Positions 35,845 to 44,083 of a stretch of DNA of 64,000 bases are shown in pieces. The DNA lies in assembly GCA_910574835.1 (NCBI GenBank), contig CAJTDE010000020.1, positions 1-64,000 on the forward strand, written 5' to 3'. Under the pieces are notes generated by a model, which saw nothing but the letters and a program-made list of their open reading frames with translations, made no database searches and was not told where the DNA came from. How positions within the stretch are numbered: position 1 is the stretch's first letter; each line of letters opens with the position of its first letter. The position numbers were made by a program, and so were the translations under genes. This DNA is from Clostridia bacterium. Lineage in GTDB: Bacteria; Bacillota; Clostridia; Lachnospirales; Lachnospiraceae.

Positions 35845-37068
35845 TTACTCCATTCTTATATTATTTTCATTTTCTTCCTGTGAATCCGGCGGCGTATCCG
35901 CGGGGCTTTTCTTTCGTTTCAGCTTTTCTTTGAGCTGCTCCCGCTTTTTTGCAAAAAGCTGCTTCATCTTGGAAAACCAGATTCTCCACAGCCGAAGCAG
36001 GCAGCAAGGCAAATACAGCCATGAGAATTTTTTCAGAACCGGAAACATCCCTGCCATATAATCCTTAGGAGGAAACAGGGCTTCCTTTTCCCGATTCATC
36101 CACTCTCTTCGCCGGTCTCTTTTATAAAAATCCGCCACATCCTGTAGCAGCGGAAGAATTTTTCCGCTTAACTGTCTCCCCTGTTCCCCTCTGGAGAGAA
36201 TGTAAGCCTCCATAGCATTGTAGATCTCCATCTCGTCACTGATTCCGTTTTGAAACCAGATATCGCCCAGCTTTAAAAGCCGCTCCGAAAATTCCAAAAT
36301 CTTATACCGTTTGAGAACTTTGTCCACATAAGGCCAGTTCAGTTCTTCCTTGTGGGCCTTTTCATACAGCCAGAAGTCCAGCACGGTCCGAACCGTTGCC
36401 CGGCCAAGGGCATAGTCATTGGCCGCCTTGCCTGCCATATAAAGGTAGGCTTCCTCCTTATCAAAGCACCGGAGATAACGGTAGCCTTTTTTCTTGGAAT
36501 ACATGCGCACCGGTGAATCAAAGTAGCGCTCCATCTTTTCATTGACAAACTTTATTTTATCATAAAACTTCACATAGACGCCTGGTATTTTATAGTATAA
36601 AATTCCTTCGTCCTCCCGGTTCTCCTGCGGCTCGTAATCCATACTGCGCATAATGGTGTCAATACGTACCAGATCCCCTTTGGAAACTAAAATATGGATA
36701 GCATCCATTCTGCGCATCTCCTTCTGGGGGTAAAGCTCCCTCAGGCCGGTGCCCTCCAGAATGAGAAAATGTATCTTCTTGCGCTCCAGCTGCCAGTGCA
36801 GCACCTCCTCCGCACTTTGATAGCCGGGTACGTTTTTCAACTCCCTCTGATAGCTCTCATAGAACAGGCCCTTGATTTCCTTGTCCATCTCTGAACTTAA
36901 ACCCAGGATGCCGAGCCAGCACAGATTCGCTACCTGATTGGTATCCGCCAGCCGGTAGATGGTCCTCCAGGGCATCAGACTGCCGGACATGACAGGAACC
37001 TTCTTCTGATTCATGACCGCCGATACCAGCAAAAGCAGATACCGGCGATCCTGCTGCAATACGTTCAT
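35845..37068 (-). CDS. Nucleotidyltransferase-family protein (PF14907-like)
   Basis: 407-residue cytoplasmic protein. The middle part has FLILEGTGLRELYP and the acidic RRMDAIHILV, in the place of the metal-binding acidic residues of this nucleotidyltransferase-like family; the second half is helical and ends in a Lys/Glu-rich tail. Here the usual LKG-D-D pattern is altered (LEG, MDAIHI), so activity is uncertain. The substrate is unknown. It lies between flagellar and chemotaxis genes, so modification of a surface or flagellar component is possible. The ATG at 37068 is preferred over a TTG one codon upstream. Confidence 0.65.
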   Translation of the reverse strand: MNVLQQDRRYLLLLVSAVMNQKKVPVMSGSLMPWRTIYRLADTNQVANLCWLGILGLSSEMDKEIKGLFYESYQRELKNVPGYQSAEEVLHWQLERKKIHFLILEGTGLRELYPQKEMRRMDAIHILVSKGDLVRIDTIMRSMDYEPQENREDEGILYYKIPGVYVKFYDKIKFVNEKMERYFDSPVRMYSKKKGYRYLRCFDKEEAYLYMAGKAANDYALGRATVRTVLDFWLYEKAHKEELNWPYVDKVLKRYKILEFSERLLKLGDIWFQNGISDEMEIYNAMEAYILSRGEQGRQLSGKILPLLQDVADFYKRDRRREWMNREKEALFPPKDYMAGMFPVLKKFSWLYLPCCLLRLWRIWFSKMKQLFAKKREQLKEKLKRKKSPADTPPDSQEENENNIRME

Positions 37069-37173
37069 CAAAGGAACCTCTCTCTTCCTATTAAAGAATT
37101 CCCCTCACAAAAATATTTCCCCTCGTGAAGCGTTTTCCCGTGCCCCTCGCCTTACAATTCGGGACACAAGAAG

Positions 37174-37196
37174 AAGGGCCGCCTTACTCGGCCCTT
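37174..37196 (-). terminator. Terminator-like hairpin after the FliD-like gene
   Basis: AAGGGCCG / CGGCCCTT with a 7-nt loop, 6 bases after the stop codon on the minus strand and followed by CTTCTTG. It is GC-rich with a weak T tract. Confidence 0.6.
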
Positions 37197-37201
37197 TTCT
37201 C

Positions 37202-38503
37202 TTATACGAAATAATCCATCATCAGCCCAAGGGCCATATAATTACTCATATTATAAGCGCCTGCTTTGGAAAACGTATTCAAAAAATGATAGCCGTCCGT
37301 GTTCTGGCTGCTCTCCGCCTGCCGCACACTGTTCTGCACCAGTCCGGCGGAATTGGCCCGAAGCCCGGCGCTTCCTCTGTCAAAGGCTGCCTGCGCAATG
37401 CCGTTCCTGCCGGAAATCACATCCCGCACCAGATCCTCGTCCTTCTCCAGATTCTTCGTAAGCTTCTCCTTATCAAAGGAAAGGGTTCCGTCCTTATTGG
37501 CGGTAATTCCCGCCATCTCAAGAGACTGCTCGGAGCCTAAGCTTCTCACCATATTCCGAAGCTGCCGGCTGACCTCCGATCCCTGACCCGCATTGTTCCG
37601 CAGGAAATCCACCGCTTTGTTGTAATTATTCACCAAATCTTCCACACCGGAGATCAGCCGCTCACTGTCCTCCTGAGGCTCAATATCCGCCTTACCTTCC
37701 TTCTTAAGCGTAGCCTGAATCCTTCCCATATCCAGAGAAATCTCATTGGAGGAGGAAACATAATTGCGGCTTGCGCCGTTCTCCGTAACGGAGTACTTTG
37801 CATTCTGAGCCTCCTGCGCCGTCTCGCTCAAGCCCTTGGCAATCCCGGTGTCGCCGTTTACCTGAAAGGTATTGCCCTCCCCGGTCTTTGTCCCTGTAAT
37901 CTGAAGAGACGCCTCCCCGTCCTTCACCACCACATTCGCCTGTACACCGCTCTTGGCCCGGTTGATCTGACTGGCCGCCTCCTCAAGCATCTCCTGGTTC
38001 GTCCTCAATCCGCCGCCCTTCTTCCGGGCATCCACCTGCACAAACACACCGGACACGCCGCCGGAAGCGCTCTTGGACCGGATACTGAAATTCATACCGG
38101 AGGAAGCCTTCGCCTTTGCATTCACGCCCGCGCTCTGATTCATCTGAGCTTTCGCCACCTGGCTCACATTAACGGAAAGCTTCTGTCCGTATCCGCTGCC
38201 GAAACGCTCCTTAGCCGACAGCACACTGTTATCGGAGCTGCCGAGCTTTTTCGCATTCGCCGCACCGGAGGAATTTGATCCCCGCAGAGAGTTTGCGGAC
38301 TGCATCAGATCCGTCATCTTACTATTATAATTCTTGAGGAAATTCAGACTGGAATCCTTGTACGTCCGGTTCACACGCTGCACCGGAGACACAGCCTGAC
38401 GATTTGAATGATAATTATTCAGCGCCTGCTGCAGCCGAAGCTGATTGATGGAGGATGTGTAATTCATATAACTCATAGATGAACCAATCCTGCCAACTGC
38501 CAT
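37202..38503 (-). CDS. FliD-like flagellar protein (second FliD-type gene)
   Basis: 433-residue protein. The middle has FliD-type repeats (FVQVDARKKGGG, ANVVVKDGEASLQITGTKTGEGNTF) and the C-terminal half has the FliD C-domain pattern (LVNNYNKAVDFLRNN, GITANKDGTLSFDKEKLTKNLEKDEDLVRDVISG). It lacks the N-terminal SGLASGLD motif of true FliD, which the larger gene at 40.7 kb has. It could be an alternative filament cap or a junction protein. The ATG at 38503 has AGGGGG at 8 bases; an ATG two codons upstream is also possible. A structured leader precedes it. Confidence 0.72.
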   Translation of the reverse strand: MAVGRIGSSMSYMNYTSSINQLRLQQALNNYHSNRQAVSPVQRVNRTYKDSSLNFLKNYNSKMTDLMQSANSLRGSNSSGAANAKKLGSSDNSVLSAKERFGSGYGQKLSVNVSQVAKAQMNQSAGVNAKAKASSGMNFSIRSKSASGGVSGVFVQVDARKKGGGLRTNQEMLEEAASQINRAKSGVQANVVVKDGEASLQITGTKTGEGNTFQVNGDTGIAKGLSETAQEAQNAKYSVTENGASRNYVSSSNEISLDMGRIQATLKKEGKADIEPQEDSERLISGVEDLVNNYNKAVDFLRNNAGQGSEVSRQLRNMVRSLGSEQSLEMAGITANKDGTLSFDKEKLTKNLEKDEDLVRDVISGRNGIAQAAFDRGSAGLRANSAGLVQNSVRQAESSQNTDGYHFLNTFSKAGAYNMSNYMALGLMMDYFV

Positions 38504-38531
38504 ATCCATTGCCCCCTTTCGAATCTATCTT

Positions 38532-38659
38532 TAAGAGTAACAGTTCCAGCAACCGAACCGTCACCTTTAAAAACATTTCCGATTCATTTTAAAGATACCA
38601 ATTGCCAGTGTAAAATCTGCCCTTTAACTGCGGACAGAATAGTACGCTGGTTACTCTTA
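38532..38659 (-). ncRNA. Candidate structured leader RNA of the FliD-like gene
   Basis: On the minus strand a closing stem P1 (TAAGAGTAAC 38650-38659 with GTTACTCTTA 38532-38541, extended by 4 pairs after a bulge) encloses P2 (CTGTCC / GGGCAG, 38632-38637 with 38617-38622) and P3 (ATCTTTAAAA / TTTTAAAGGT, 38587-38596 with 38563-38572). The P3 loop contains a GGA. The predicted transcript from the promoter at 38666 would begin at or next to P1. I could not match it to a known riboswitch. Confidence 0.45.
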
Positions 38660-38660
38660 T

Positions 38661-38673
38661 ATTATATATCGGT
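38661..38673 (-). promoter_or_regulatory. Candidate promoter of the FliD-like gene
   Basis: Minus-strand ACCGATAT (38666-38673) matches the SigD -10 at 7 of 8 positions, with a weak -35 (TTAT, 15-base spacer). A TATAAT (38661-38666) overlaps it and could serve the main sigma factor, but I see no -35 for that. Confidence 0.4.
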
Positions 38674-38711
38674 TCATTACAAAGATAAATAACAAAAAAC
38701 AAGAAAAATCT

Positions 38712-39464
38712 TTATAATTTTTCAGATTTTCTTTCCCGAAGCTGCCGAACACGCCGTTCCTCAAAAATATCCAGAGCTTTGGAGCTGTAACCTGCATTCT
38801 TTTCATCCGACACAAGCATCCCCTCTACCAGAGTCAGCACCCTTTTGCGCATAATATTCACCAGCTCCACCGAATGACTGCTGACAATCACCGTAATTCC
38901 CTGATGATTCACATCATTAATCAAATTCATCATATCCCAGGCCGCATCCGGGTCCAGATTAGCCGTAGGCTCATCCGCCAAAAGAATCTCCGGCCCCGTC
39001 ACCAAGGCCCGCGCCAGCAGCACCCGGGCCTCCTCCCCCACCGACAGCTCCTGCGGAAACGCCTTCACCTTATGGGCCATCCCCACCCGTCCAAGAGCCT
39101 CCGCAATCCGTCTTTTACTCTCTCTCCGGGAAAACCCACAGGACCGCATCACCAAAAAAAGATTCTCATACACATCCCGATCCCGCAGACACCGCATATC
39201 CGCCTGCATAATCCCGAATTTTCTCCGAAAAAAAGGAATCTCTCGCCTCTTCAAAGCACTGATATCCTTCTCATCCACAAAAATCTTCCCCCCAGTCGCC
39301 TCCTCCTGCCTGCTGAGAAGCTTAAGAACACTCGACTTCCCCACCCCGCTCTTCCCGATCAGAAAAACAAACTCCCCTTTCTCCACCCGAAAAGAAATAT
39401 CCTCCAACACCAGATCATCCGGCTCAAAAATCTTCGTAACACGATCAAACACAATCTGGGCCAT
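38712..39464 (-). CDS. FtsE-like ABC ATPase without a partner permease
   Basis: 250-residue ATPase with Walker A GKSGVGKSS (37-45), Q-loop GIMQAD, a changed signature LSVGEEARV in place of LSGGEQQRV, Walker B ILLADEPTANLD and H-loop SSHS. Overall it resembles FtsE. No FtsX-like gene lies beside it; it stands between the FlgN-like gene and the FliD-like gene. The C-terminal 25 residues are strongly charged. It may work with a permease encoded elsewhere or have a motility-related role of its own. Confidence 0.8.
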   Translation of the reverse strand: MAQIVFDRVTKIFEPDDLVLEDISFRVEKGEFVFLIGKSGVGKSSVLKLLSRQEEATGGKIFVDEKDISALKRREIPFFRRKFGIMQADMRCLRDRDVYENLFLVMRSCGFSRRESKRRIAEALGRVGMAHKVKAFPQELSVGEEARVLLARALVTGPEILLADEPTANLDPDAAWDMMNLINDVNHQGITVIVSSHSVELVNIMRKRVLTLVEGMLVSDEKNAGYSSKALDIFEERRVRQLRERKSEKL

Positions 39465-39505
39465 AACATCCCCCCATTCTTCCCATTCTCAACAACCTCC
39501 CCCGA

Positions 39506-39717
39506 GGGGCTGCCGCAAAATAAGCCGGCAGGCTTTTCCTATATCCGGTGTCCGGCTGTTCGCATACAGGGTGTCTGATATGGACGGACATAGCCTCAAA
39601 ACCAAACCACTCCCACCCCGCTACAAGGGCAATGTCCGTACAGAGCAGACATCCTGTACGCGAACCGTCCGAACACTGGATATGGAAATGACTGCCGGCT
39701 TATTTTGCGGCAGCCCC
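39506..39717. repeat. 212-bp foldback element with R3 ends
   Basis: Perfect 26-bp terminal inverted repeats (39506-39531 and 39692-39717, starting GGGGCTGCCGC) are followed inward by about 65 bp of imperfect inverted sequence on each side and a central loop of about 35 bases. It lies in a gap between two motility genes, and both transcripts would fold into a very long hairpin. It has no coding capacity, so it resembles a miniature mobile or REPIN-type element. Confidence 0.85.
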
Positions 39718-39797
39718 TCCCACCACCTAAATCTTACAATACAACACAAAAAAAAGAAAGGGCAAATTTACATTCACCCTTTCCCAAAGAACCCCGA

Positions 39798-40202
39798 TTA
39801 CTTCTGATAAAACGAATCCTTCCCAGCCAGCTTCACGCTGACCACCCGATCCACTTCCCTAATCTTCTCCAGGTTCCTCCGAATATTATTCCCTATCTCC
39901 CCGATCTTCTTTTCTTCAAAGGAGGCTTCCTTCGCAGCTTCCCGTTCTCCCTTAAGCAGAGCCAGAATACCCCCGCGCTCCAAAGGCCCGGCACATTCCA
40001 GAAGCATATAAATCTTCTCTTCGCTCTCCGAAAGGTGATCAATCTCCTCCTGGCGCATCCCCAGTAACATCTGAGCCGCCACCCGGTCATCCCTTGACAG
40101 GGCATCCGCAATCTCCTTTGTCACACGAAACACTTCATTTACCGCTCCATAGCGCCTATGCATCTGCTTAAGAAGCTCCGTCCACAATTCCTGTTCTGCC
40201 AT
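39798..40202 (-). CDS. FlgN/FliT-like flagellar chaperone candidate
   Basis: 134-residue, almost entirely helical protein (QEEIDHLSESEEKIYMLLE and a Lys/Glu-rich second helix), with the size and helical-hairpin look of FlgN/FliT export chaperones. Sequence motifs for this group are weak, so the call relies on its place 13 bases after fliS. Confidence 0.5.
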   Translation of the reverse strand: MAEQELWTELLKQMHRRYGAVNEVFRVTKEIADALSRDDRVAAQMLLGMRQEEIDHLSESEEKIYMLLECAGPLERGGILALLKGEREAAKEASFEEKKIGEIGNNIRRNLEKIREVDRVVSVKLAGKDSFYQK

Positions 40203-40215
40203 TCTTTTTGTCCTC

Positions 40216-40587
40216 TCAATTATTGAGCATTCTGCTGGCTTCCCGAAACGCCTCCCGAAGCTCCTCCACCAGCTCTTTCAGTTCCGCAATCACCTTAGGG
40301 TTCCTGCCTGCACTGATGCGGGACAGCTCATAAATGAAGAAGTCATACATCACGCTTAATTCTCTGCTGATGGCATAGCTCCTGTTCAGAGTTGCCTTCA
40401 AATACTGCACAATCTCTCTGGAACGGGTTACGGACTGTTCAAACAGTTCTTCATCCTTTACCTCCAATGCCAATTCCGCCCTGGTAAGCCGTTTTACCAG
40501 CTCGTCAAACAGGAGAAGGAGCATCTCGCTGGCCGTCATCGTGTTGACGGACTGGGTTTTATACTGTTGATAACCGTTCGCATTCAT
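40216..40587 (-). CDS. fliS: Flagellin export chaperone FliS
   Basis: 123-residue helical chaperone with the family features YQQYKTQSVNTMTASEMLLLLFDELVKRLTRA-type N-terminus and a C-terminal helix ELKELVEELREAF. It binds unpolymerised flagellin in the cytoplasm. The ATG at 40587 is preferred over a GTG one codon upstream. It follows fliD, the usual order. Confidence 0.94.
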   Translation of the reverse strand: MNANGYQQYKTQSVNTMTASEMLLLLFDELVKRLTRAELALEVKDEELFEQSVTRSREIVQYLKATLNRSYAISRELSVMYDFFIYELSRISAGRNPKVIAELKELVEELREAFREASRMLNN

Positions 40588-40655
40588 CACTGTTTCACTT
40601 CTTACCCTTTCTTTGCTCCACTCTCAAGGAATGAAACGTCTTATGGTATGCCGCA

Positions 40656-43076
40656 TTAGAAGCCCATTCCGCTTAAATAGCTGCTCTGAGAGTTCATCTG
40701 AGAAATCAGCGTCTCTAACTGTGTAAACTGGCTGATGTAGCGATCCTGCTCGGATTTTAAGCGGGTCTTCAGATTCTCCAGAATCTTATCTATATCGTCA
40801 ATCTCACTTTGCAAGGAATTGCTCTTCACACTGGTGGGCGCATGGGTGGAACCTGCTTTTTCAATCAAAATACCCTTTGTTGCACCCATAGTCTTCACAT
40901 ACTTATCCATTGTGTTCTTCAAATTAGATGCAATACCATCTGCTGCGGTAAATGCTTCCTTTACTGCGTCCGGATTCTTCTCCAATGCTGCTTTAAACTT
41001 CGTCTCATCAAAGGAAAGCTTACCATTATCCTGCCAGCTGCCGGATACGGAGATTCCCATCGCTTCCATTGCCTGCTGATCCTTCGGTAAAATTGCCCAC
41101 CGCAGATCGTCAGCCAGGCCGCGAAGCTCACTGGAACCGAAGAGGATACCGGCCTTCGCCTTTTCCTCCCAGAGCTTGATCTCGCTCTCGCTCATTTCCT
41201 TCTTCTGATCATCCGTCAGCGGAAAATAATCATTGTCCGGGCGGGTGCTCACATGAGAGTTCACAAGCTCCAGAATCTCATTGTATTCCTTTACCATATC
41301 GGAAATGGCGCTTATCATCTTCTCGGAATTGACATTGGTTTCAAAAGTCACCGCGTCCTCCGGGTCCGTGCTAATTGTGCCGTCCTCTTTATAGCCGAAC
41401 TCTCCCTTGGCTGTCACATTCAGACCGTCAATAGAGAAGCTGTTGCTTCCTCTGGTCAGCTCAACTATTTCATCGGAACCCGCATACTTCACGGCAACGA
41501 TAGCATCCTGACCGTCTGTGACAGTATAACCCTTGCCGCCATCTGCGGGATCTTGTTCCCCGAACAAAAGCGCTGCCGCGTCGCCGGCATTCGGATCATC
41601 GCTGGCCTCTATCTTGATAGAACCGGAAGCGCCTCCTACGGTAGATTCCATCACAAACTTATCCGCAGTGGACATATAGGAGATTTTCACTCCGGCGTCG
41701 GACTCATTAATCTTCTTCATAATGGAAGAAATGGAATCCTTACCCGTAAATTCAAATTCCTTACCATTGATCTTCATCTTGTAGGTCTTGTCAGGGTCCA
41801 TACTCTCCGCACCCTTCAAACCGGAATTTTGAATACTTGTATTAAGATTCAGACGATTGGATTCTCCTGCCACAATTCCCAGGCCGCCATGAGAGGCCAT
41901 AAGAGACTGGCTTCCTCCCGTAATAGTCAAGGTAGAAGTGGTATCTTCTACGGAATTGCCATTCTCATCTTTCTTATTCGGCACGGTGGTCTTAAAGGAA
42001 AGCTTATTGTTTTCATCCAGATCAACTTCCACTCTTCCCTTTCCAAAAGCGGCGTCCAGACTTTTCTGCAGTTCTTCCTTCACATACTCCAAACCGCCGT
42101 CTCCGTCCTTTGCATTGGCTTCAATGTCCGCTGCTGACGGAAGTTCAATCGATTTGTTGGTACCGTTGTAGCTGAATGTCAAGCTCTTTCCGCCAAAACG
42201 CTGAGCAAGTGTCTGCTTCTCCGACAATTCCGCCGGCTTACCTGCAAGGGTTCCTCCATTTGCCTCACTCTTAATCTCCAGGCCGTTCTTTTTGTCTTTT
42301 TTGGCTTGGTCGTACAGCTCCTTGTAGCCCATAGCTTCCATAGCGGAGCCGCCGGTCAAGGTCACCTCATTCCCTTTACTGGAAATGGTAAATCTTCCTC
42401 CGGCTGTTCCGATTTCCACAAAATCGGCCAATGTTCCCTTCTTGGAAGACCCCGTATAGCTTACTTCTACCTTGGCCATTGCCTCATTGATTGCCTTAGC
42501 CGCATCTTCTACATTATCAAAAGGCTCTCCTGTTCCGTAAGGAATGGAAACGCTGTAGCTCTTATCTCCCACCTTAAAGGTAAGGCTCTTCCCGGCCAAT
42601 GTGCTGATATCCATCTCGCCGGTCTCAATCCCGCTGGTTGTCAGCTTCCGGTCGGACACGGCCCCGTTTGACATCATCTGGGCATTCTTTGCCATCTGCT
42701 TGATACCCATAATCGTTACGTTTGCCGCCGCTGTCTTATTTGCCCCGGTTACGCCGATAAACTTACTGTTCTTTCCTATCACAGATGTGCTGGCCGATCC
42801 CCAGAAAGCATCACTGAACAGGTTTGTACTGGAAGACATGGTAGATGTATACTTATTGGCAAATGCAATCATCTTATCACTGATATTCCGATATGCTTCC
42901 TGCTGCCACTCAAGTTTCGTCTTTTTCTGCTGCTGTTTGGTGATCTTCGTCTGTGTCCCCGCGGTCATTCCCTCGATCAATTCGTCTCTGTCCAGTCCGC
43001 TGGCCAGTCCGCCGTATCCTCTCAAGCTTGACATTGCCTTGTTGGTAGATCCACTTAAACTGCTTATGCTAGCCAT
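40656..43076 (-). CDS. fliD: Flagellar filament cap protein FliD
   Basis: 806-residue cap protein, longer than many FliDs. The N-terminus has YGGLASGLDRDELIEGMTAG, the FliD hallmark; the centre holds repeated beta-rich domains; the C-terminus has the conserved EYNEILELVNSHVSTR and LRGLADDLRWAI regions and a final coiled coil (LKTRLKSEQDRYISQFTQLETLISQMNSQSSYLSGMGF-type end). It is exported through the flagellum and caps the filament. The ATG at 43076 follows AAAGGAGTGG. A SigD promoter lies upstream. Confidence 0.95.
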   Translation of the reverse strand: MASISSLSGSTNKAMSSLRGYGGLASGLDRDELIEGMTAGTQTKITKQQQKKTKLEWQQEAYRNISDKMIAFANKYTSTMSSSTNLFSDAFWGSASTSVIGKNSKFIGVTGANKTAAANVTIMGIKQMAKNAQMMSNGAVSDRKLTTSGIETGEMDISTLAGKSLTFKVGDKSYSVSIPYGTGEPFDNVEDAAKAINEAMAKVEVSYTGSSKKGTLADFVEIGTAGGRFTISSKGNEVTLTGGSAMEAMGYKELYDQAKKDKKNGLEIKSEANGGTLAGKPAELSEKQTLAQRFGGKSLTFSYNGTNKSIELPSAADIEANAKDGDGGLEYVKEELQKSLDAAFGKGRVEVDLDENNKLSFKTTVPNKKDENGNSVEDTTSTLTITGGSQSLMASHGGLGIVAGESNRLNLNTSIQNSGLKGAESMDPDKTYKMKINGKEFEFTGKDSISSIMKKINESDAGVKISYMSTADKFVMESTVGGASGSIKIEASDDPNAGDAAALLFGEQDPADGGKGYTVTDGQDAIVAVKYAGSDEIVELTRGSNSFSIDGLNVTAKGEFGYKEDGTISTDPEDAVTFETNVNSEKMISAISDMVKEYNEILELVNSHVSTRPDNDYFPLTDDQKKEMSESEIKLWEEKAKAGILFGSSELRGLADDLRWAILPKDQQAMEAMGISVSGSWQDNGKLSFDETKFKAALEKNPDAVKEAFTAADGIASNLKNTMDKYVKTMGATKGILIEKAGSTHAPTSVKSNSLQSEIDDIDKILENLKTRLKSEQDRYISQFTQLETLISQMNSQSSYLSGMGF

Positions 43077-43199
43077 ATTAACCACTCCTTTTATCTCTTT
43101 TTCTTTGTTGCGATTCTCCTGCAGCGCCTCTTCCGGGGACCCTCCAAAGCAGAACCGATATTTCATTTTTATACATTTTCGAAATTACTCTGTACTTAT

Positions 43200-43227
43200 T
43201 TATCGGCATATAGTATACTTTAGTTAA
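43200..43227 (-). promoter_or_regulatory. SigD-type promoter of fliD-fliS
   Basis: Minus-strand GCCGATAA (43200-43207) is a full match to the SigD -10 box; TTAA (43224-43227) lies 16 bases upstream. It is 124 bases from the fliD start, in the divergent gap shared with the ParA gene. Confidence 0.75.
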
Positions 43228-43291
43228 TACTTGAATTTATTTTTATGACTGACAACGATTTTCAGAAATTAGAGAAACGGAGGAATTTACC

Positions 43292-44083
43292 TTGGCTACT
43301 ATCATTGCACTTACCAATCAGAAGGGTGGGGTTGGCAAGACCACAACTTCAAGTGCTTTGGCAGCCGGACTTACCAGAGAGGGCAAAAAAGTACTTGGCA
43401 TTGACCTGGACCCCCAGGGAAATTTTGGGTTCAGTCTCGGCCTTGATATCGAAGATTCAAAGACCATTTATGAGGTATTTAAATATCAGGTTCCTATCGA
43501 AGCTGCCATTCAGCCTACGGAATACTGTGATCTCATTACTTCCAATATTCTTTTAAGCAGCGCGGAGCTGGAGTTTAACGAGCCCGGAAGAGAGCTGATG
43601 CTGAAAAGGCTTCTGATGCCGATAGAGGATCGCTATGATTTTATCATCATCGACACGCCGCCGGCTCTGAATATTCTGACGGTCAATGCCTATGCGGCGG
43701 CTGATTATCTCATCATTCCTATGGTTGCGGAGATTCTCAGTATCGTGGGCGTTGCACAGATTAAGGAAACCATCAATTCCGTCCAGCAGTCCGTGAATCC
43801 CAACCTTCATGTCCTGGGGATTGTACTGACAAAGTTTAACCGGCGTACCATTCTGGCCCGGGAGGTGAAGGAGATGGCGGAGAATATTGCCGCCCAAATT
43901 CACAGCTCCGTATTCGAGATACAGATCCGGCCCAGCGTGACCGTTGCGGAGGCTCCGGCCCACGGAGAGAGTATTTATGACTATTCTCCGCTTTCCAAGC
44001 CCTCCTTAGATTACAAGGCATTTGTACGGGAGGTATTGTATAAGATCAGTCAACAGGAGGTTCTTCATGGCACGCAAAAGTAA
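43292..44083 (+). CDS. ParA/Soj-family ATPase
   Basis: 263-residue P-loop ATPase with the deviant Walker A KGGVGKTT (11-18), DLDPQGN and IIDTPPAL motifs. ParA proteins bind DNA or membrane and position cargo. The start is TTG with GGAGG 8 bases upstream. No ParB gene is adjacent; the overlapping next gene encodes a ComFB-domain protein that probably takes the partner's place. Position next to fliD suggests a link to motility, but chromosome partitioning or another cargo is possible. Confidence 0.9.
   Translation: MATIIALTNQKGGVGKTTTSSALAAGLTREGKKVLGIDLDPQGNFGFSLGLDIEDSKTIYEVFKYQVPIEAAIQPTEYCDLITSNILLSSAELEFNEPGRELMLKRLLMPIEDRYDFIIIDTPPALNILTVNAYAAADYLIIPMVAEILSIVGVAQIKETINSVQQSVNPNLHVLGIVLTKFNRRTILAREVKEMAENIAAQIHSSVFEIQIRPSVTVAEAPAHGESIYDYSPLSKPSLDYKAFVREVLYKISQQEVLHGTQK

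Noticed and set aside
38532-38659. c-di-GMP riboswitch before the FliD-like gene
   Set aside because: No conserved c-di-GMP-I or -II core could be matched; left as an unassigned structured leader.
43292-44083. FlhG/MinD-type flagellar number regulator instead of ParA
   Set aside because: There is no FlhF gene nearby and no visible C-terminal membrane-targeting helix; motifs fit the Soj/ParA group better. A motility role is still possible.
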